Shown here: positions 36,431 to 45,354 of the stretch, one piece after another | How the letters are laid out: every line of letters starts with the position of its first letter | Numbering within the stretch: the first letter of the stretch is position 1 | Assembly: GCF_000771745.2 (NCBI RefSeq) | Contig: NZ_JPSL02000040.1 | Location: 456,001 to 520,000 of the forward strand | From: Thermus filiformis | GTDB lineage: Bacteria; Deinococcota; Deinococci; Deinococcales; Thermaceae | Length of the DNA stretch: 64,000 bases | Reading direction: 5' to 3' | Position numbers and translations under genes: made by a program | Notes under the pieces: model-generated | Database searches by the model: none | Told to the model about the DNA's origin: nothing | Seen by the model: only the letters and a program-made list of their open reading frames with translations

Positions 36431-38257
36431 ATGCTCGGCGGATACGCGTACAGGCTGGCCCATATCAACCTGTCCACCAAGGAGGTTCGGTACGAGGCCC
36501 CCAAGGAGGAGGACCTGAGGAAGTACGTGGGGGGGCGGGGCCTGGGGGTGAAGTACGTGTTTGAGAACGGCCCCCAGGTGGAGCCCTTCAGCCCGGACAA
36601 CCTCCTCGCCATCATGAACGGGCCCCTCTCCGGCACCCGGGCCAAGATGTCCGGGAGGCTGGCCGTGGTCACCAAAAGCCCCCTCACCGGCACCGTCACC
36701 GACAGCCATATGGGGGGCTGGACGGCGGCCAAGCTCAAGTGGGCGGGGTTTGACGGCCTCCTGATCAAGGGGGCCTCGGACGCGCCCGTCTACCTCCTGG
36801 TCAAGGACGGGGAGGTGACCATCCACGACGCCTCCGACCTCTGGGGCAAGACCACCCACGAGGTCCACCGCATCCTGCGGGAGCGGCACGGGGAGGAGGC
36901 GGACGTAATGGCCATCGGCCCCGCCGGGGAGAACCTGGTCCGCTTCGCCAACTGGATCAACAACGACGAGCGGGCGGCGGGCCGCGGGGGCACCGGGGCG
37001 GTGGCGGGGAGCAAGAAGCTCAAGGCCATCGTGGTGGTGGGCAAGCAGGACCAGATGCCCCAGCCCAAGGACCCCGAGCTCTGGAAGGAGGCGGACCGGC
37101 TCGCCTCCGCCGCCATCAACGACCCCAAGAACGTCACCGCCCCCAAGAAGGGCGGCCTCTCCCTCTACGGCACCAACGTCCTGATGAACATCACCAACGT
37201 CATGGGGGCCCTCCCCACCTTCAACGCCCAGCACACCTGCATCGAGGGGGCGGAGAAGATCTCCGGCGAGTACATCCGGGAGCACCGGCTCATCAAGGAC
37301 AACACCTGCCACGCCTGCCCGGTGGCCTGCAAGAAGATGGTGGAGGTCCACATCAACGGCAAGGCCATCCGGTTTGAGTCCTACGAGTACGAGTCCGCCT
37401 GGGCCCTGGGGGCGCACGCGGGCCACACGGACACCGACTGGACCGGGTACGCCATCTACCTCTGCAACGCCTACGGGATGGACACCATTGAGACGGGGAA
37501 CGCCATCGCCGTCCTGATGGAGGCCACCGAGAAGGGCTACTACCAGGGGCCGGACGGGATCCGCTTCGGGGACAAGGAGGGGGAGATCCGGACCATAGAG
37601 GCCATCGCCCACCGCCAGGGGGTGGGGGACATGCTGGCCGAGGGCCCCGCCCGCTTCGCCAAGGCCATCGGCCACCCGGAGATCGCCCTCGAGGTCAAGG
37701 GCCAGTCCATCCCCGCCTACGACCCCCGGGGCCTCAAGGGGATGGGCATCGCCTACGCCACCTCCAACCGGGGGGCCTGCCACCTCCGGGCCTACACCCC
37801 GGCCTCGGAGGTCCTGGGCGTGCCCTACAAGACCGACCCCCTGGCCTGGGAGGGGAAGGGCAAGCTCACCAAGCTCTTCCAGGACCTCTCCGCCTTCACC
37901 GACTCCTTGGACCTCTGCAAGTTCAGCCAGTTCGCCGAGGGGCCCGAGGAGTACGCCAAGCAGCTTTCCGCCTACTGGGGCGTCCCGGTGACGCCGGAGG
38001 AGATCCTTACTATCGGGGAGCGGATCTACAACCTCGAGCGCTACTACAACAACCTGGCGGGCTGGGCCGAGGGCTCGGACTACCTGCCCGAGCGCTTCCT
38101 CACCGTCCCCTCGGACTGCGGGGGCTCCCAGGGCCAGGTCACGGAGCTGGACCTGATGCTCCAAGAGTACTACCAGGAGCGGGGCTGGGACCGGGGCGTG
38201 GTGCCCCCGGCCAAGCTCCAGGCCCTGGGGATCCTGGGCGCGGCGGCGGACGACTAA
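36431..38257 (+). CDS. Aldehyde:ferredoxin oxidoreductase (tungstoenzyme)
   Basis: A 608-residue AOR family enzyme that oxidises aldehydes to acids with ferredoxin, using a bis-pterin tungsten (or Mo) centre and one 4Fe-4S cluster. Cluster ligands are Cys293, Cys296 and Cys300 in CHACPVAC and Cys496 in DLCKF. The N-terminal GGRGLGVKY block and the pterin-binding DERAAGRGGTGAVAGSKKLKA are present. ATG 36431 has AGGAGG 4 nt upstream. The neighbouring MoaD-type gene fits a need for pterin cofactor. The enzyme is rare among aerobes; substrate is unknown. Confidence 0.93.
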   Translation: MLGGYAYRLAHINLSTKEVRYEAPKEEDLRKYVGGRGLGVKYVFENGPQVEPFSPDNLLAIMNGPLSGTRAKMSGRLAVVTKSPLTGTVTDSHMGGWTAAKLKWAGFDGLLIKGASDAPVYLLVKDGEVTIHDASDLWGKTTHEVHRILRERHGEEADVMAIGPAGENLVRFANWINNDERAAGRGGTGAVAGSKKLKAIVVVGKQDQMPQPKDPELWKEADRLASAAINDPKNVTAPKKGGLSLYGTNVLMNITNVMGALPTFNAQHTCIEGAEKISGEYIREHRLIKDNTCHACPVACKKMVEVHINGKAIRFESYEYESAWALGAHAGHTDTDWTGYAIYLCNAYGMDTIETGNAIAVLMEATEKGYYQGPDGIRFGDKEGEIRTIEAIAHRQGVGDMLAEGPARFAKAIGHPEIALEVKGQSIPAYDPRGLKGMGIAYATSNRGACHLRAYTPASEVLGVPYKTDPLAWEGKGKLTKLFQDLSAFTDSLDLCKFSQFAEGPEEYAKQLSAYWGVPVTPEEILTIGERIYNLERYYNNLAGWAEGSDYLPERFLTVPSDCGGSQGQVTELDLMLQEYYQERGWDRGVVPPAKLQALGILGAAADD

Positions 38258-38325
38258 GAGCACCCCAGCTTGGCTTGCGAGGGGTAGGCTCCCCCGGCTT
38301 GGCTTCCGTCAAGCCGGGGGGCTTG
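38258..38325. repeat. Degenerate palindromic units
   Basis: A truncated AGCTTGGC unit (CACCCCAGCTTGGCTTGCGA) and a second hairpin with CCCCCGGCTTGGC / GTCAAGCCGGGGGG arms, between AOR and the MoaD-like gene. The flanks no longer match the consensus, so the units are decayed or diverged. Confidence 0.65.
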
Positions 38326-38337
38326 TAGGATGGGAGC

Positions 38338-38847
38338 ATGCCGGTGGTCAACCTGTACGCCACCTTCCGGGACCTGGCGGGCCAAAGCCGGGTGGAGGTC
38401 CCGGGCAGGACCGTGGGCGAGGTTCTTTCCGCCCTGGTCAAGCGCTACCCGGGCCTCGAGGCGGAGCTTTTTGAGAACGGGGCCCTGGCGGAGCGGGCCA
38501 CCGTCTTCCTGAGGGGGAGGGACGTCCGCTACCTCCAGGGCCTGGACACCCCCCTGGCCGAGGAGGACGTCCTGGACCTCTTCCCCCCGGTGGCGGGCGG
38601 CCAGGTCTTCCGCCGGGTCTACGGGGCCCTGAGGCCCTGGCTCCTCGAGGCCTACCTCAAGGGCCTGGGGGCGCGGAAGGAGGGGGAGGTCTTCCACCTC
38701 CCCGGAGCCCGGGTCCGCTTCCGGGAACTCCCGCCCCACCGGGTGGGGAGCCTGGAGGTGCCCCAGCTCGAGGTGGAGGTGGAGGGGCCCGAGGCCCTCA
38801 GGTGGTTTGAGAAGCTGGAGCTCTACGCGGCCCGGGGCGGAGGGTAA
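38338..38847 (+). CDS. MoaD-like domain fused to DUF1952 domain
   Basis: A 169-residue, two-domain protein. Residues 1-88 are a ubiquitin-like MoaD domain ending FPPVAGG (Gly87-Gly88). Residues 89-169 match the DUF1952 domain known from Thermus, of unknown function; a crystal structure of a T. thermophilus homologue exists. As in MoaD, the Gly-Gly would have to be exposed by cleavage to carry sulfur. ATG 38338 lies 6 nt after TAGGAT (38326-38331), so it is leaderless. Its position after AOR suggests a dedicated tungstopterin sulfur carrier, which is inference. Confidence 0.85.
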   Translation: MPVVNLYATFRDLAGQSRVEVPGRTVGEVLSALVKRYPGLEAELFENGALAERATVFLRGRDVRYLQGLDTPLAEEDVLDLFPPVAGGQVFRRVYGALRPWLLEAYLKGLGARKEGEVFHLPGARVRFRELPPHRVGSLEVPQLEVEVEGPEALRWFEKLELYAARGGG

Positions 38848-38861
38848 CGCCACCCCGGCAA

Positions 38862-38902
38862 TCCCACCCCATCCTGGCGTACGCCAGGATGGGGGCCCCG
38901 GC
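38862..38902. repeat. Palindromic unit, ATCCTGGC stem (forward)
   Basis: One unit: CACCCCATCCTGGCGTACGC, then CAGGATGGGGGCCCCGG, between the convergent MoaD-DUF1952 and carboxypeptidase Taq genes. The loop GTAC replaces the usual TTGC, making the stem longer. Confidence 0.8.
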
Positions 38903-38922
38903 GGGCTACCCCGGCAAAACCC

Positions 38923-40431
38923 TTAAAGCGCGTACAGGGCCCCGAACTTCCGGTTCAGGTACTCCAGGAGGTACCGGGCGGAAGGGGGCTCCCCGGTGAC
39001 CCGTTCCACCAGGGCCTTGGGCCAGTACCGGCTCCCCTCCCGGTGGATCCTCCGCCGCGTCCAGTCCAGGAAGGGGGCGAACTCCCCCCGGGCGAAGGCC
39101 TCCTCCAGGGGGCCGAGCTCCTCCTCGGCCTTGCGGAAGAACTGGGCGGCGTAGACGTTCCCCAGGGTGTAGGTGGGGAAGTAGCCCATAAGCCCCCCCG
39201 ACCAGTGGACGTCCTGCATCACCCCGTCCTTGTAGTCCTTGGGGGCCACCCCCAGGTAGGCCCGGTACCGCTCGGCCCAGGCCAGGGGCAACTCCTCGGG
39301 GGAGAGCTCCCCCCGGAAGAGGGCCAGCTCGAGCTCAAACCGCACCAGGATGTGGAGGTTGTAGGTCACCTCGTCCGCCTCCACCCGGATGAGGGAGGGC
39401 TCCACCGCGTTCACGGCCGCGTAGAAGTCGGCGAGGCCCACGCCCTCTAGGCTCGGGAAGACCTCCCGGGCCCGGGGGAAGAAGCGCTCCCAGAAGCCCA
39501 AGGAGCGGCCCACCAGGTTCTCCCAGGTGCGGCTTTGCGACTCGTGCACGCCCAAGGAGACGGCCTCGCCCCGGGGGGTGCCCCAGTGCTCCGGGGGCAG
39601 GCCCTGCTCGTACAGGCCATGGCCCATCTCGTGCAGGGTGCCGAAGATGCCGGCGTTGAAGAAGTCTTCGTAGTAGCGGGTGGTGAGGCGCACGTCCCCC
39701 GGGCCGATGGAGATCTCAAAGGGGTGGGCGGTGGGGTCCAGGCGGCCCGCCTCGAGGTCGTAGCCCAGGGCCTGGAGGAGCTCCTTGGCGAAGGCCTCCT
39801 GCCGCTCCTTGGGGAAGTGGCGGTGGAGGACCGAGGTGTCGGGGCGGACCCGGCTGCCCCGGATCCGGTCCAAAAGATGGGTGAGCCCCTCCTTAAGCTC
39901 GGCGAAGAGGGGGAGGAGCTCCTCCGCCCGCATCCCCGGCTCGTACTCGTCCAGGAGGGCGTCGTAGGCCTCCTTCTCGTACCCGAGCGCCTCGGCCTCC
40001 TCCCGCTTCAGGGCCAGGACCCGCTTCAGGTAGGGCAGGAACCCCTTCCAGTCGTCCCGGGGCCGGGCCTCCTCCCAGAAGGTCTCCGCCTCGCTGGTGG
40101 CCTGGGCCAGCTCCACCGCCAGCCGCTCGGGGATGCGGACGGCCTTCTCGTAGGCCCTCCTCCACTCCCGGACGTTCACCGCCTCGTCGGAGGTGGGGTC
40201 CTGGAGAAGGGGGCTTCCCTCGAGGGCGGCGAGCCACTCCCCGATCCGGGGGTCGGTGCGCCGCTGGTGGAGGAGCCGAGCCAGGGCGGCGAACTGCATG
40301 GCCCGGTGGGCGTGCCCCTTCTTGGGAATCATGGTCCGCTGGTCCCAGGCGGCCAGGGCCCCCAAGGAGGCTAGATAGGCCGTCTCCCTTTGGAAGTCCA
40401 GAAGGTTCTTGTACGCGGTCTCCGGCGTCAC
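38923..40431 (-). CDS. Carboxypeptidase Taq (M32 family)
   Basis: A 502-residue zinc carboxypeptidase of family M32, first described from Thermus aquaticus. Zinc motif His267-E-M-G-His271 is in [25 protein letters not shown] and [11 protein letters not shown] are the other family blocks. Cytosolic, no signal peptide. The GTG at 40431 lies just after TAGGATACT, so it is probably leaderless. It is divergent from pilD, with an octamer repeat array between them. Confidence 0.95.
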   Translation of the reverse strand: MTPETAYKNLLDFQRETAYLASLGALAAWDQRTMIPKKGHAHRAMQFAALARLLHQRRTDPRIGEWLAALEGSPLLQDPTSDEAVNVREWRRAYEKAVRIPERLAVELAQATSEAETFWEEARPRDDWKGFLPYLKRVLALKREEAEALGYEKEAYDALLDEYEPGMRAEELLPLFAELKEGLTHLLDRIRGSRVRPDTSVLHRHFPKERQEAFAKELLQALGYDLEAGRLDPTAHPFEISIGPGDVRLTTRYYEDFFNAGIFGTLHEMGHGLYEQGLPPEHWGTPRGEAVSLGVHESQSRTWENLVGRSLGFWERFFPRAREVFPSLEGVGLADFYAAVNAVEPSLIRVEADEVTYNLHILVRFELELALFRGELSPEELPLAWAERYRAYLGVAPKDYKDGVMQDVHWSGGLMGYFPTYTLGNVYAAQFFRKAEEELGPLEEAFARGEFAPFLDWTRRRIHREGSRYWPKALVERVTGEPPSARYLLEYLNRKFGALYAL

Positions 40432-40463
40432 GGGAGTATCCTACTCCCGGTTGGAGAAAAGGG

Positions 40464-40595
40464 TGTGAAAGGGGTGAAGCCATGAAGGGGTGAAGCCATG
40501 AAGCGATGAGGCGATGAAGCGATGAAGCTATGAAGCGGTGAGGCGATGGAGCGATGGGTTTTCCCGCTTCACCGCTTCACCACTTCACCGCTTCA
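40464..40595. repeat. 8-bp repeat array with inverted second half
   Basis: About eleven copies of GTGAAGCG-type octamers (variants ATGAAGCG, GTGAAGCC, ATGAGGCG) at 40464-40551 are followed by four copies in the opposite orientation (CGCTTCAC) at 40564-40595. The two blocks can fold on each other. The second block abuts the TACAAT -10 box (40597-40602) of pilD. Confidence 0.85.
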
Positions 40596-40596
40596 G

Positions 40597-40602
40597 TACA
40601 AT
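40597..40602 (+). promoter_or_regulatory. -10 box of pilD
   Basis: TACAAT, 7 nt before ATG 40610; leaderless transcript. The -35 region lies in octamer repeats. Confidence 0.55.
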
Positions 40603-40609
40603 ACCCCAC

Positions 40610-41701
40610 ATGTGGCCCCTACTCGCCCTCGTCCTGGGCCTCGCCGTGGGCTCCTTCTTAAACGTGGTGATCCACCGCCTGCCCCGGGGGGAGTCCGTGG
40701 TCTTCCCCCCTTCCCATTGCCCCGCCTGCGGCCACCGGCTCTCGGCTCTGGACCTAATCCCCGTCTTTTCCTGGCTCCTCCTCAAGGGGAGGTGCCGCTA
40801 CTGCCAGGCCCCCATAAGCCCCCGCTACCCCCTGGTGGAGGCCCTCACCGGGGGGGCCTTTCTCCTGGTGGCTTTTCGCTTTCCCCCTTCCTTGGAAGCC
40901 CTTTTCGCCTTCCTCTTCTTCGCCTTCCTCATCGCCTTGGCCTTCATTGACCTAGACACCTACGAGCTCCCGGACGGCCTCACCTACGGCCTTTTGGGCC
41001 TAGGCCTCCTTTACCAGGCCCTGGGCGGGAAGCTGGCGGGGGGCCTGGAAGCCGCCTTTAGGAGCGCCGGGCTTCTGGCCCTAGTGGCCGGGTACGGGGG
41101 CCTGGTCCTAAGGCGGGGAAGGGATGCCCCCAAGGAGCACCCCGTGGGCACCCACCAGGTGCACCTTGCGGCCCTCCTGGGAGCGGCCCTCGGGGGCGGG
41201 GTAGGCATGGCGGCGGGGTTTTTCAACTGGGCCCTGAACGCCCGGCTAGGAAAGCCCCTGGCCCTGCCCGACCCCCTCACCTTGGGCCTCTTCCCCCTGG
41301 CCCTCTTCCTGCGAAGTGACCCCCTCCAGGCCCTCCTGGACGGCCTCCTGGCCGCGGGGGGGGTCGCCCTGGCCGGGGGGCTCTACTGGGCGGTGCGGGA
41401 CCGGCTTGTGCCGCCCTCCCCTCCTTTAGGGGCCGCTTCCCCGACAGGGGAACACCGAGAAGAAGAGCCGGTGGCCATGGGCTACGGGGACGTGAAGCTC
41501 CTGGGGGCCCTGGGGGCCTGGGCGGGGCTTCCCGGGGCCCTCCTTGCCCTCTTTCTAGCCGCCCTCTTCGGGGCCCTCTTTGGCCTGGCCCTGGGCCAGA
41601 GGAAAATCCCCTTCGGGCCCTACCTGGCCCTGGGGGGCGGGGTGGCCTTCCTCTACGGGGAGGCCCTCATCCGGGCCTACCTGGCCTGGCTTGGGCTCTA
41701 G
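40610..41701 (+). CDS. pilD: Prepilin leader peptidase/N-methyltransferase
   Basis: A 363-residue type IV prepilin peptidase that cleaves and methylates prepilins and pseudopilins; needed for type IV pili and natural transformation in Thermus. Helix 1 leads to the four-Cys loop HCPACGH...CRYCQ. The two catalytic aspartates are in FIDLDTYELPD and GYGDVKLLGA. Compared with E. coli-type enzymes (about 220-270 residues) it is longer because of a loop and extra helices between the two aspartates. ATG 40610 is chosen as leaderless; the frame continues upstream into the octamer array. Confidence 0.93.
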   Translation: MWPLLALVLGLAVGSFLNVVIHRLPRGESVVFPPSHCPACGHRLSALDLIPVFSWLLLKGRCRYCQAPISPRYPLVEALTGGAFLLVAFRFPPSLEALFAFLFFAFLIALAFIDLDTYELPDGLTYGLLGLGLLYQALGGKLAGGLEAAFRSAGLLALVAGYGGLVLRRGRDAPKEHPVGTHQVHLAALLGAALGGGVGMAAGFFNWALNARLGKPLALPDPLTLGLFPLALFLRSDPLQALLDGLLAAGGVALAGGLYWAVRDRLVPPSPPLGAASPTGEHREEEPVAMGYGDVKLLGALGAWAGLPGALLALFLAALFGALFGLALGQRKIPFGPYLALGGGVAFLYGEALIRAYLAWLGL

Positions 41702-41719
41702 CACTGAGAAGGAGGAGAG

Positions 41720-42640
41720 ATGGAACTTTTGGAGGTATTGCGAAGAAGACGGAGCGTGCGCCGCTTCAAACCCTTGCCCATCCCGGAGGAGGACCTGGAA
41801 AAGCTCCTCTTCGCCCTCCAGCGGGCCCCCACCGACGCCAGCGCCCAGCTCTACTCCGTCCTCCGCGTGCGGGACAGGGCGCTTAGGGACGCGGTGGCGA
41901 GGCTTTCCGGAGACCAGGAGCACATCCGGCAGGCGGCCGAGTTCTTCCTCCTCCTGGCCGACGTCCACCGCCTGGAGCGGCTCCTCGAGCACCGGGGGCA
42001 GAAGATGGCCGCCTGGCCCCGGACCGCCCTCCACTTCGCCATTCTGGACGCGGGGCTCGCCGGGGCCTACCTGGCCCTCACCGCCGAGGCCTTGGGGTAC
42101 GGGGTCTGCTTCATCGGCGGGGTGCTGGACGGGGTGGAGGCCCTGGTGGACCTCTTGGGGCTTCCCCCCGGGGTCCTGCCCGTGGCGGGCCTGGCGGTGG
42201 GCGTGCCGGACGAGGAAGGCCCCCCGAGGCCCAGGCTTCCCCGCGCCTTGGTGGTCCACGAGGACCGGTACCGCCCCTACGCCGAGGAGGACCTGGAGGA
42301 GGCCTACCGGGCCATGGCCCCCTATAGCCGGGTGGGCGACTGGAACCGGGTCCTGAGGCTCTACTTCGCCGAGGGGGGGAGGATGGAAAAGCGGGAGGCC
42401 CCCTACGGCCGGGCCCTAAGCCGGCAGGGCTTTGACCCGGACCTGCCCCGGGGGGCCGGCTTCTACTCCCTGGGAGGGCTGATCGGGGAGGCCCTGGAGG
42501 AGGCGCGGGGGGTGCTCTTCCGCAAGGGCGAGGCCTGGCTCGAGCGCGAGGGGGAGGCCTTCCGGGGGGAGGGCAGGCCCGGGGAGGCCCTCCTCACCGC
42601 CCTGCGGAAGGCCCGGGGGGAGGTTCCCGACTGGCCGTGA
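41720..42640 (+). CDS. Nitroreductase family protein with C-terminal extension
   Basis: A 306-residue protein. Residues 1-215 match FMN-dependent nitroreductases of the NfsA type (VLRRRRSVRRFKPLPIPEE, and YGVCFIGGV with VLPVAGLAVGVP). The last 90 residues form a charged region I do not recognise. Strong ribosome site GGAGGAGAG. It probably reduces quinones, flavins or nitro compounds. Its end overlaps the NlpC/P60 gene by 47 bp on the other strand. Confidence 0.8.
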   Translation: MELLEVLRRRRSVRRFKPLPIPEEDLEKLLFALQRAPTDASAQLYSVLRVRDRALRDAVARLSGDQEHIRQAAEFFLLLADVHRLERLLEHRGQKMAAWPRTALHFAILDAGLAGAYLALTAEALGYGVCFIGGVLDGVEALVDLLGLPPGVLPVAGLAVGVPDEEGPPRPRLPRALVVHEDRYRPYAEEDLEEAYRAMAPYSRVGDWNRVLRLYFAEGGRMEKREAPYGRALSRQGFDPDLPRGAGFYSLGGLIGEALEEARGVLFRKGEAWLEREGEAFRGEGRPGEALLTALRKARGEVPDWP

Positions 42641-43424
42641 CCCGCCTCGCCCCCCGGTAGGTCTTCCGGTAAAAGGGGGCCTCGAGGCTCTCTATGACCA
42701 CTCGGCTCCCGTAGCTGCTGGCGTGGGCAAAGACCCCCCGGCCCAGGTAGACCCCCACGTGGTCCACCTCCTTACCCCCGAAGCTGAAGAAGACCAGGTC
42801 CCCGGGGAGGAGGGGCTCCGCCGGGGGGAGGCTCGCGTACTGTTCCCGGCTGGTGCGGGGGAGGGCCACGCCGAGCTCGGCGTAGACCTGGGCCACGAAG
42901 GCGGAGCAGTCCAGGGCTAAAGGCGAGTTCGCCCCGTACTTGTAGGGGACGCCCAGGTACTTGAGAACCGCCTTCAAAAGGGGGCTTTCCGGGTCTAGGG
43001 TATCCTTCGCCTCCCCCTCGTCCGAAGGAGTAGGAGGGGGGCCTTCCGGGGAAGGGGGGGCCGAAGGCCCGGAAGGGGCCTTTTCGGGAAGCTTAAGGAC
43101 CTGCCCCACCTTGATCTCCGAGGACTCGAGGCCGTTGAGCCGCAAAAGCTCCTCCACCGTGGTCCCGTAGCGCCGGGCGATGGAGTAGAGGGTGTCCCCC
43201 GGGGCCACCACGTGGACGGGGCCCGGGGCCTCCTTTTTGGGGAGGAGGAGGACCTGGCCCGGCTTGAGGAGGAAGGACTCGAGGCCGTTGAGGCGCGAAA
43301 GCTCCTCCACCGTGGTCCCATACCTACGGGCGATGGAGTAGAGGGTGTCCCCGGGGGCCACGGTGTGGGTCTGGGCCAGGGCCAGGGCCAGGCCGAGGAC
43401 GGCTCCTATCCAGCGCCTCCGCAT
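42594..43424 (-). CDS. LysM-LysM-NlpC/P60 cell-wall endopeptidase
   Basis: A 276-residue secreted peptidoglycan hydrolase. Signal peptide (residues 1-17), two LysM repeats (HTVAPGDTLYSIARRYGTTV and VHVVAPGDTLYSIARRYGTT, residues about 18-62 and 70-113), a proline-rich linker and a C-terminal NlpC/P60 domain. Cys173 in LDCSAFVAQ, His in VDHVGVYLG and His in FAHASS form the catalytic triad. The two LysM repeats are nearly identical in DNA as well. The gene's end overlaps the nitroreductase gene by 47 bp. Confidence 0.93.
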   Translation of the reverse strand: MRRRWIGAVLGLALALAQTHTVAPGDTLYSIARRYGTTVEELSRLNGLESFLLKPGQVLLLPKKEAPGPVHVVAPGDTLYSIARRYGTTVEELLRLNGLESSEIKVGQVLKLPEKAPSGPSAPPSPEGPPPTPSDEGEAKDTLDPESPLLKAVLKYLGVPYKYGANSPLALDCSAFVAQVYAELGVALPRTSREQYASLPPAEPLLPGDLVFFSFGGKEVDHVGVYLGRGVFAHASSYGSRVVIESLEAPFYRKTYRGARRVTASREPPPGPSAGR

Positions 43425-43462
43425 AGGTCCATACTACCCGCGCCAAGGTGGGCCTCCAGGGG

Positions 43463-43573
43463 GCCTCATACCCTTTTCTACCATTTCCTTCGCATGTGCG
43501 GCTCCGCCAGAAGGCTTGGAAAGGGCTTTACCGGGGCCCCCATCCTGGCGCAAGCCAGGATGGGGTGGTATCA
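43463..43573. repeat. Composite repeat: 70-bp module plus one palindromic unit
   Basis: On the plus strand: GCCTCATACCCTTTTCT, TTTCCTTCGCATGTGCGGCT, CCGCCAGAAGGCTTGG, AAAGGGCTTTACCGGGGCCC, then the ATCCTGGC hairpin and GGGGTGGTATCA. The module is almost identical to that at 51187 and the reverse one at 32980-33032. It separates the NlpC/P60 start from the napA end, both on the minus strand. Confidence 0.88.
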
Positions 43574-44722
43574 GCGCTTCTCCCGCTCCGCCCAGAGGAT
43601 CAAAGGCCGCAGGGCCAGGGGGGCAAGCAGGGTAGTGAAGACCACCATGAAGAGGACGATGGCGTACTCCTCCTCGTTCACCGCCCCCGCCGCCAGGCCC
43701 AGGGCGGCCACGATCAGGCCCACCTCCCCCCGGGGGGCCATGCCCGTGCCCACCACCACCGCCTGGCGGAAGCCCTGGGTGAGGGCCCCCAGAAAGCCGC
43801 CCAGGAGCTTGCCCAGCATGGCGATGACCGTCACCACGCTCCCCGCCACCAGGGTGGCCGGTTGGACCAAGGCGGAGAGCTCGAGCCGCACCCCCACCAT
43901 GGCGAAGAATAGGGGGGCCAAAAAGCCCTCTATGGCGAAGATGGGCTCCTCGAGGCGGTACTTCTCCCGCACCTCGGAAAGGAGCATCCCCCCCAAAAAG
44001 GCCCCCACGATGGGGGCCAGGCCAATGGAGGCGGCCAGGGCCGCCATCCCCATCCCCAGGGCCAGGGCGAAGCCCACCGGGCTCCCCACGGGCAGCCGCT
44101 CCAGGGGAAGGCGGGCGAGGACCGGGGAGAGGGCCACCGCCACCCCCACGAAGACCGCGGAGAGCAGGACGAGCTGGAGCACCGCCCCCACCTCCACGCT
44201 CCCCGTCTTGGCCACCCCGTTCACCACCGCCAGGACGATGAGGCCCAGGATGTCGTCAATCACCGCCGCCCCCAGGATGATGCGGGCGTAGGGCCGGGAA
44301 AGAACCCCGAGCTCCTGCAGCACCCGGGCGGTGATGCCCACGCTGGTGGCCACCAAGGCGGTGCCCAGGAAGAGGGCGGGGAGGGTCTGGAACCCGAGCT
44401 CCAGGCCGTAGAGGTACCCGCCCAGGAAAGGAAGGGCCACGCCCAAAACCGCCACCAAGAAGGCCTCCTTCCCCACCGCCAGGATGTCCTTGAGCCGGGT
44501 CTCGAGGCCCACCATGAAGAGGAGGAAGATGGCTCCGAGCTCGGCCAGGAACTCCAGCACCTCCCCCTCGTGCACCCACCCCAGAAGGGCGGGCCCCACC
44601 AGGACGCCCGCGAGGACCTCCCCGATCACCACGGGCTGGCCCAGGCGCTTGAAGAGGTAGGCCATCACCTGGGCCGCCAGAATCAGGTAAAAGACCTCCA
44701 GGATGTGCTCAGCCCCGTGCAC
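43571..44722 (-). CDS. napA: Na+/H+ antiporter NapA
   Basis: A 383-residue, 13-helix electrogenic sodium/proton antiporter of the CPA2 family, very close to the structurally known T. thermophilus NapA. The ion-binding aspartates are Asp156-Asp157 in VIDDILG, and the conserved lysine lies in AMLGKLLGG. It controls pH and sodium at the inner membrane. The GTG start lies 1 bp after the stop of the CBS gene, so both are cotranscribed and the CBS protein may regulate it. Confidence 0.95.
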   Translation of the reverse strand: MHGAEHILEVFYLILAAQVMAYLFKRLGQPVVIGEVLAGVLVGPALLGWVHEGEVLEFLAELGAIFLLFMVGLETRLKDILAVGKEAFLVAVLGVALPFLGGYLYGLELGFQTLPALFLGTALVATSVGITARVLQELGVLSRPYARIILGAAVIDDILGLIVLAVVNGVAKTGSVEVGAVLQLVLLSAVFVGVAVALSPVLARLPLERLPVGSPVGFALALGMGMAALAASIGLAPIVGAFLGGMLLSEVREKYRLEEPIFAIEGFLAPLFFAMVGVRLELSALVQPATLVAGSVVTVIAMLGKLLGGFLGALTQGFRQAVVVGTGMAPRGEVGLIVAALGLAAGAVNEEEYAIVLFMVVFTTLLAPLALRPLILWAEREKR

Positions 44723-44723
44723 C

Positions 44724-45176
44724 CTACACCTCCTTGAGGATGAGCTTCAGGAAGTCGCTCCGGGTCAGGATGCCCACCACCCGGTCCTCCCCGTCCACCA
44801 CCGGGAGGTGGCGGATGTCCGTGGTCAGGAGGAGCTCCAGGGCCCGGCCCAGGGGGTCCTCGGGATGAACCCGGGGCACCTCCTTGCGCATCACCTCCTT
44901 TACCCGGGTGGTCTGGTAGCGGCGGTAGACCTCCTCCAGGGCGTCCTCGTCCACCCACTCCCCGAAAAGCTGCCAGGCCTCCACGTCGGAGAAGGGGATG
45001 TTCTCGGGCCGGGGCAAAAGCTCCTCCACCTGCAGCACCCCCTTTAGCCTCCCCTTCTCGTCCACCGCAGGGAGCCCCCCGTAGCGGTTTTGGAGGAGGA
45101 GGCGGGCGGCCTCCTCGAGGGTGGCCTCCTCCGGGATCGTCACCGGGTCCTTGGTCATGAGCTCGCCCACCTTCAT
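44724..45176 (-). CDS. CBS-domain protein
   Basis: A 150-residue protein of two CBS motifs (residues 7-55 and 95-145; EEATLEEAARLLLQNR, PVVDGEDRVVGILTRSD), which bind adenosyl nucleotides. No other domain. The ATG lies 10 nt after TAGACT, likely leaderless. It is coupled to napA (1-bp gap); nucleotide-dependent control of the antiporter is a reasonable guess. Confidence 0.9.
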   Translation of the reverse strand: MKVGELMTKDPVTIPEEATLEEAARLLLQNRYGGLPAVDEKGRLKGVLQVEELLPRPENIPFSDVEAWQLFGEWVDEDALEEVYRRYQTTRVKEVMRKEVPRVHPEDPLGRALELLLTTDIRHLPVVDGEDRVVGILTRSDFLKLILKEV

Positions 45177-45226
45177 GGGCCAAAGTCTACCACGCCTTCC
45201 CCCTTCCCCTTTCCCCCCTTTCGTGC

Positions 45227-45232
45227 TACAAT
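45227..45232 (+). promoter_or_regulatory. -10 box of tRNA-Trp
   Basis: TACAAT, 13 nt before the mature tRNA 5' end. No clear -35 in the pyrimidine-rich upstream stretch. Confidence 0.5.
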
Positions 45233-45245
45233 CCCCCTTGCGCGG

Positions 45246-45321
45246 GGGCCGTTAGCTCAACTGGCAGAGCACCGGTCTCCAAAACCGGGGGTTGGAGGTT
45301 CGAGTCCTTCACGGCCCGCCA
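45246..45321 (+). tRNA. tRNA-Trp (CCA)
   Basis: A 76-nt tRNA. Acceptor GGGCCGT/ACGGCCC, anticodon loop CTCCAAA (anticodon CCA), T arm with GGTTCGAGTCC, encoded 3' CCA. A terminator follows directly. Confidence 0.96.
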
Positions 45322-45324
45322 GCT

Positions 45325-45350
45325 GCCCTCCCCTCGGGGAGGGCTTTTTC
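45325..45350 (+). terminator. Intrinsic terminator after tRNA-Trp
   Basis: A perfect 9-bp stem (GCCCTCCCC / GGGGAGGGC) with a tiny loop followed by TTTTT. It ends only 4 bp before the ATG of the GidA-like gene, so that gene would be expressed only by read-through or from an unseen promoter. Confidence 0.85.
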
Positions 45351-45354
45351 CGGT

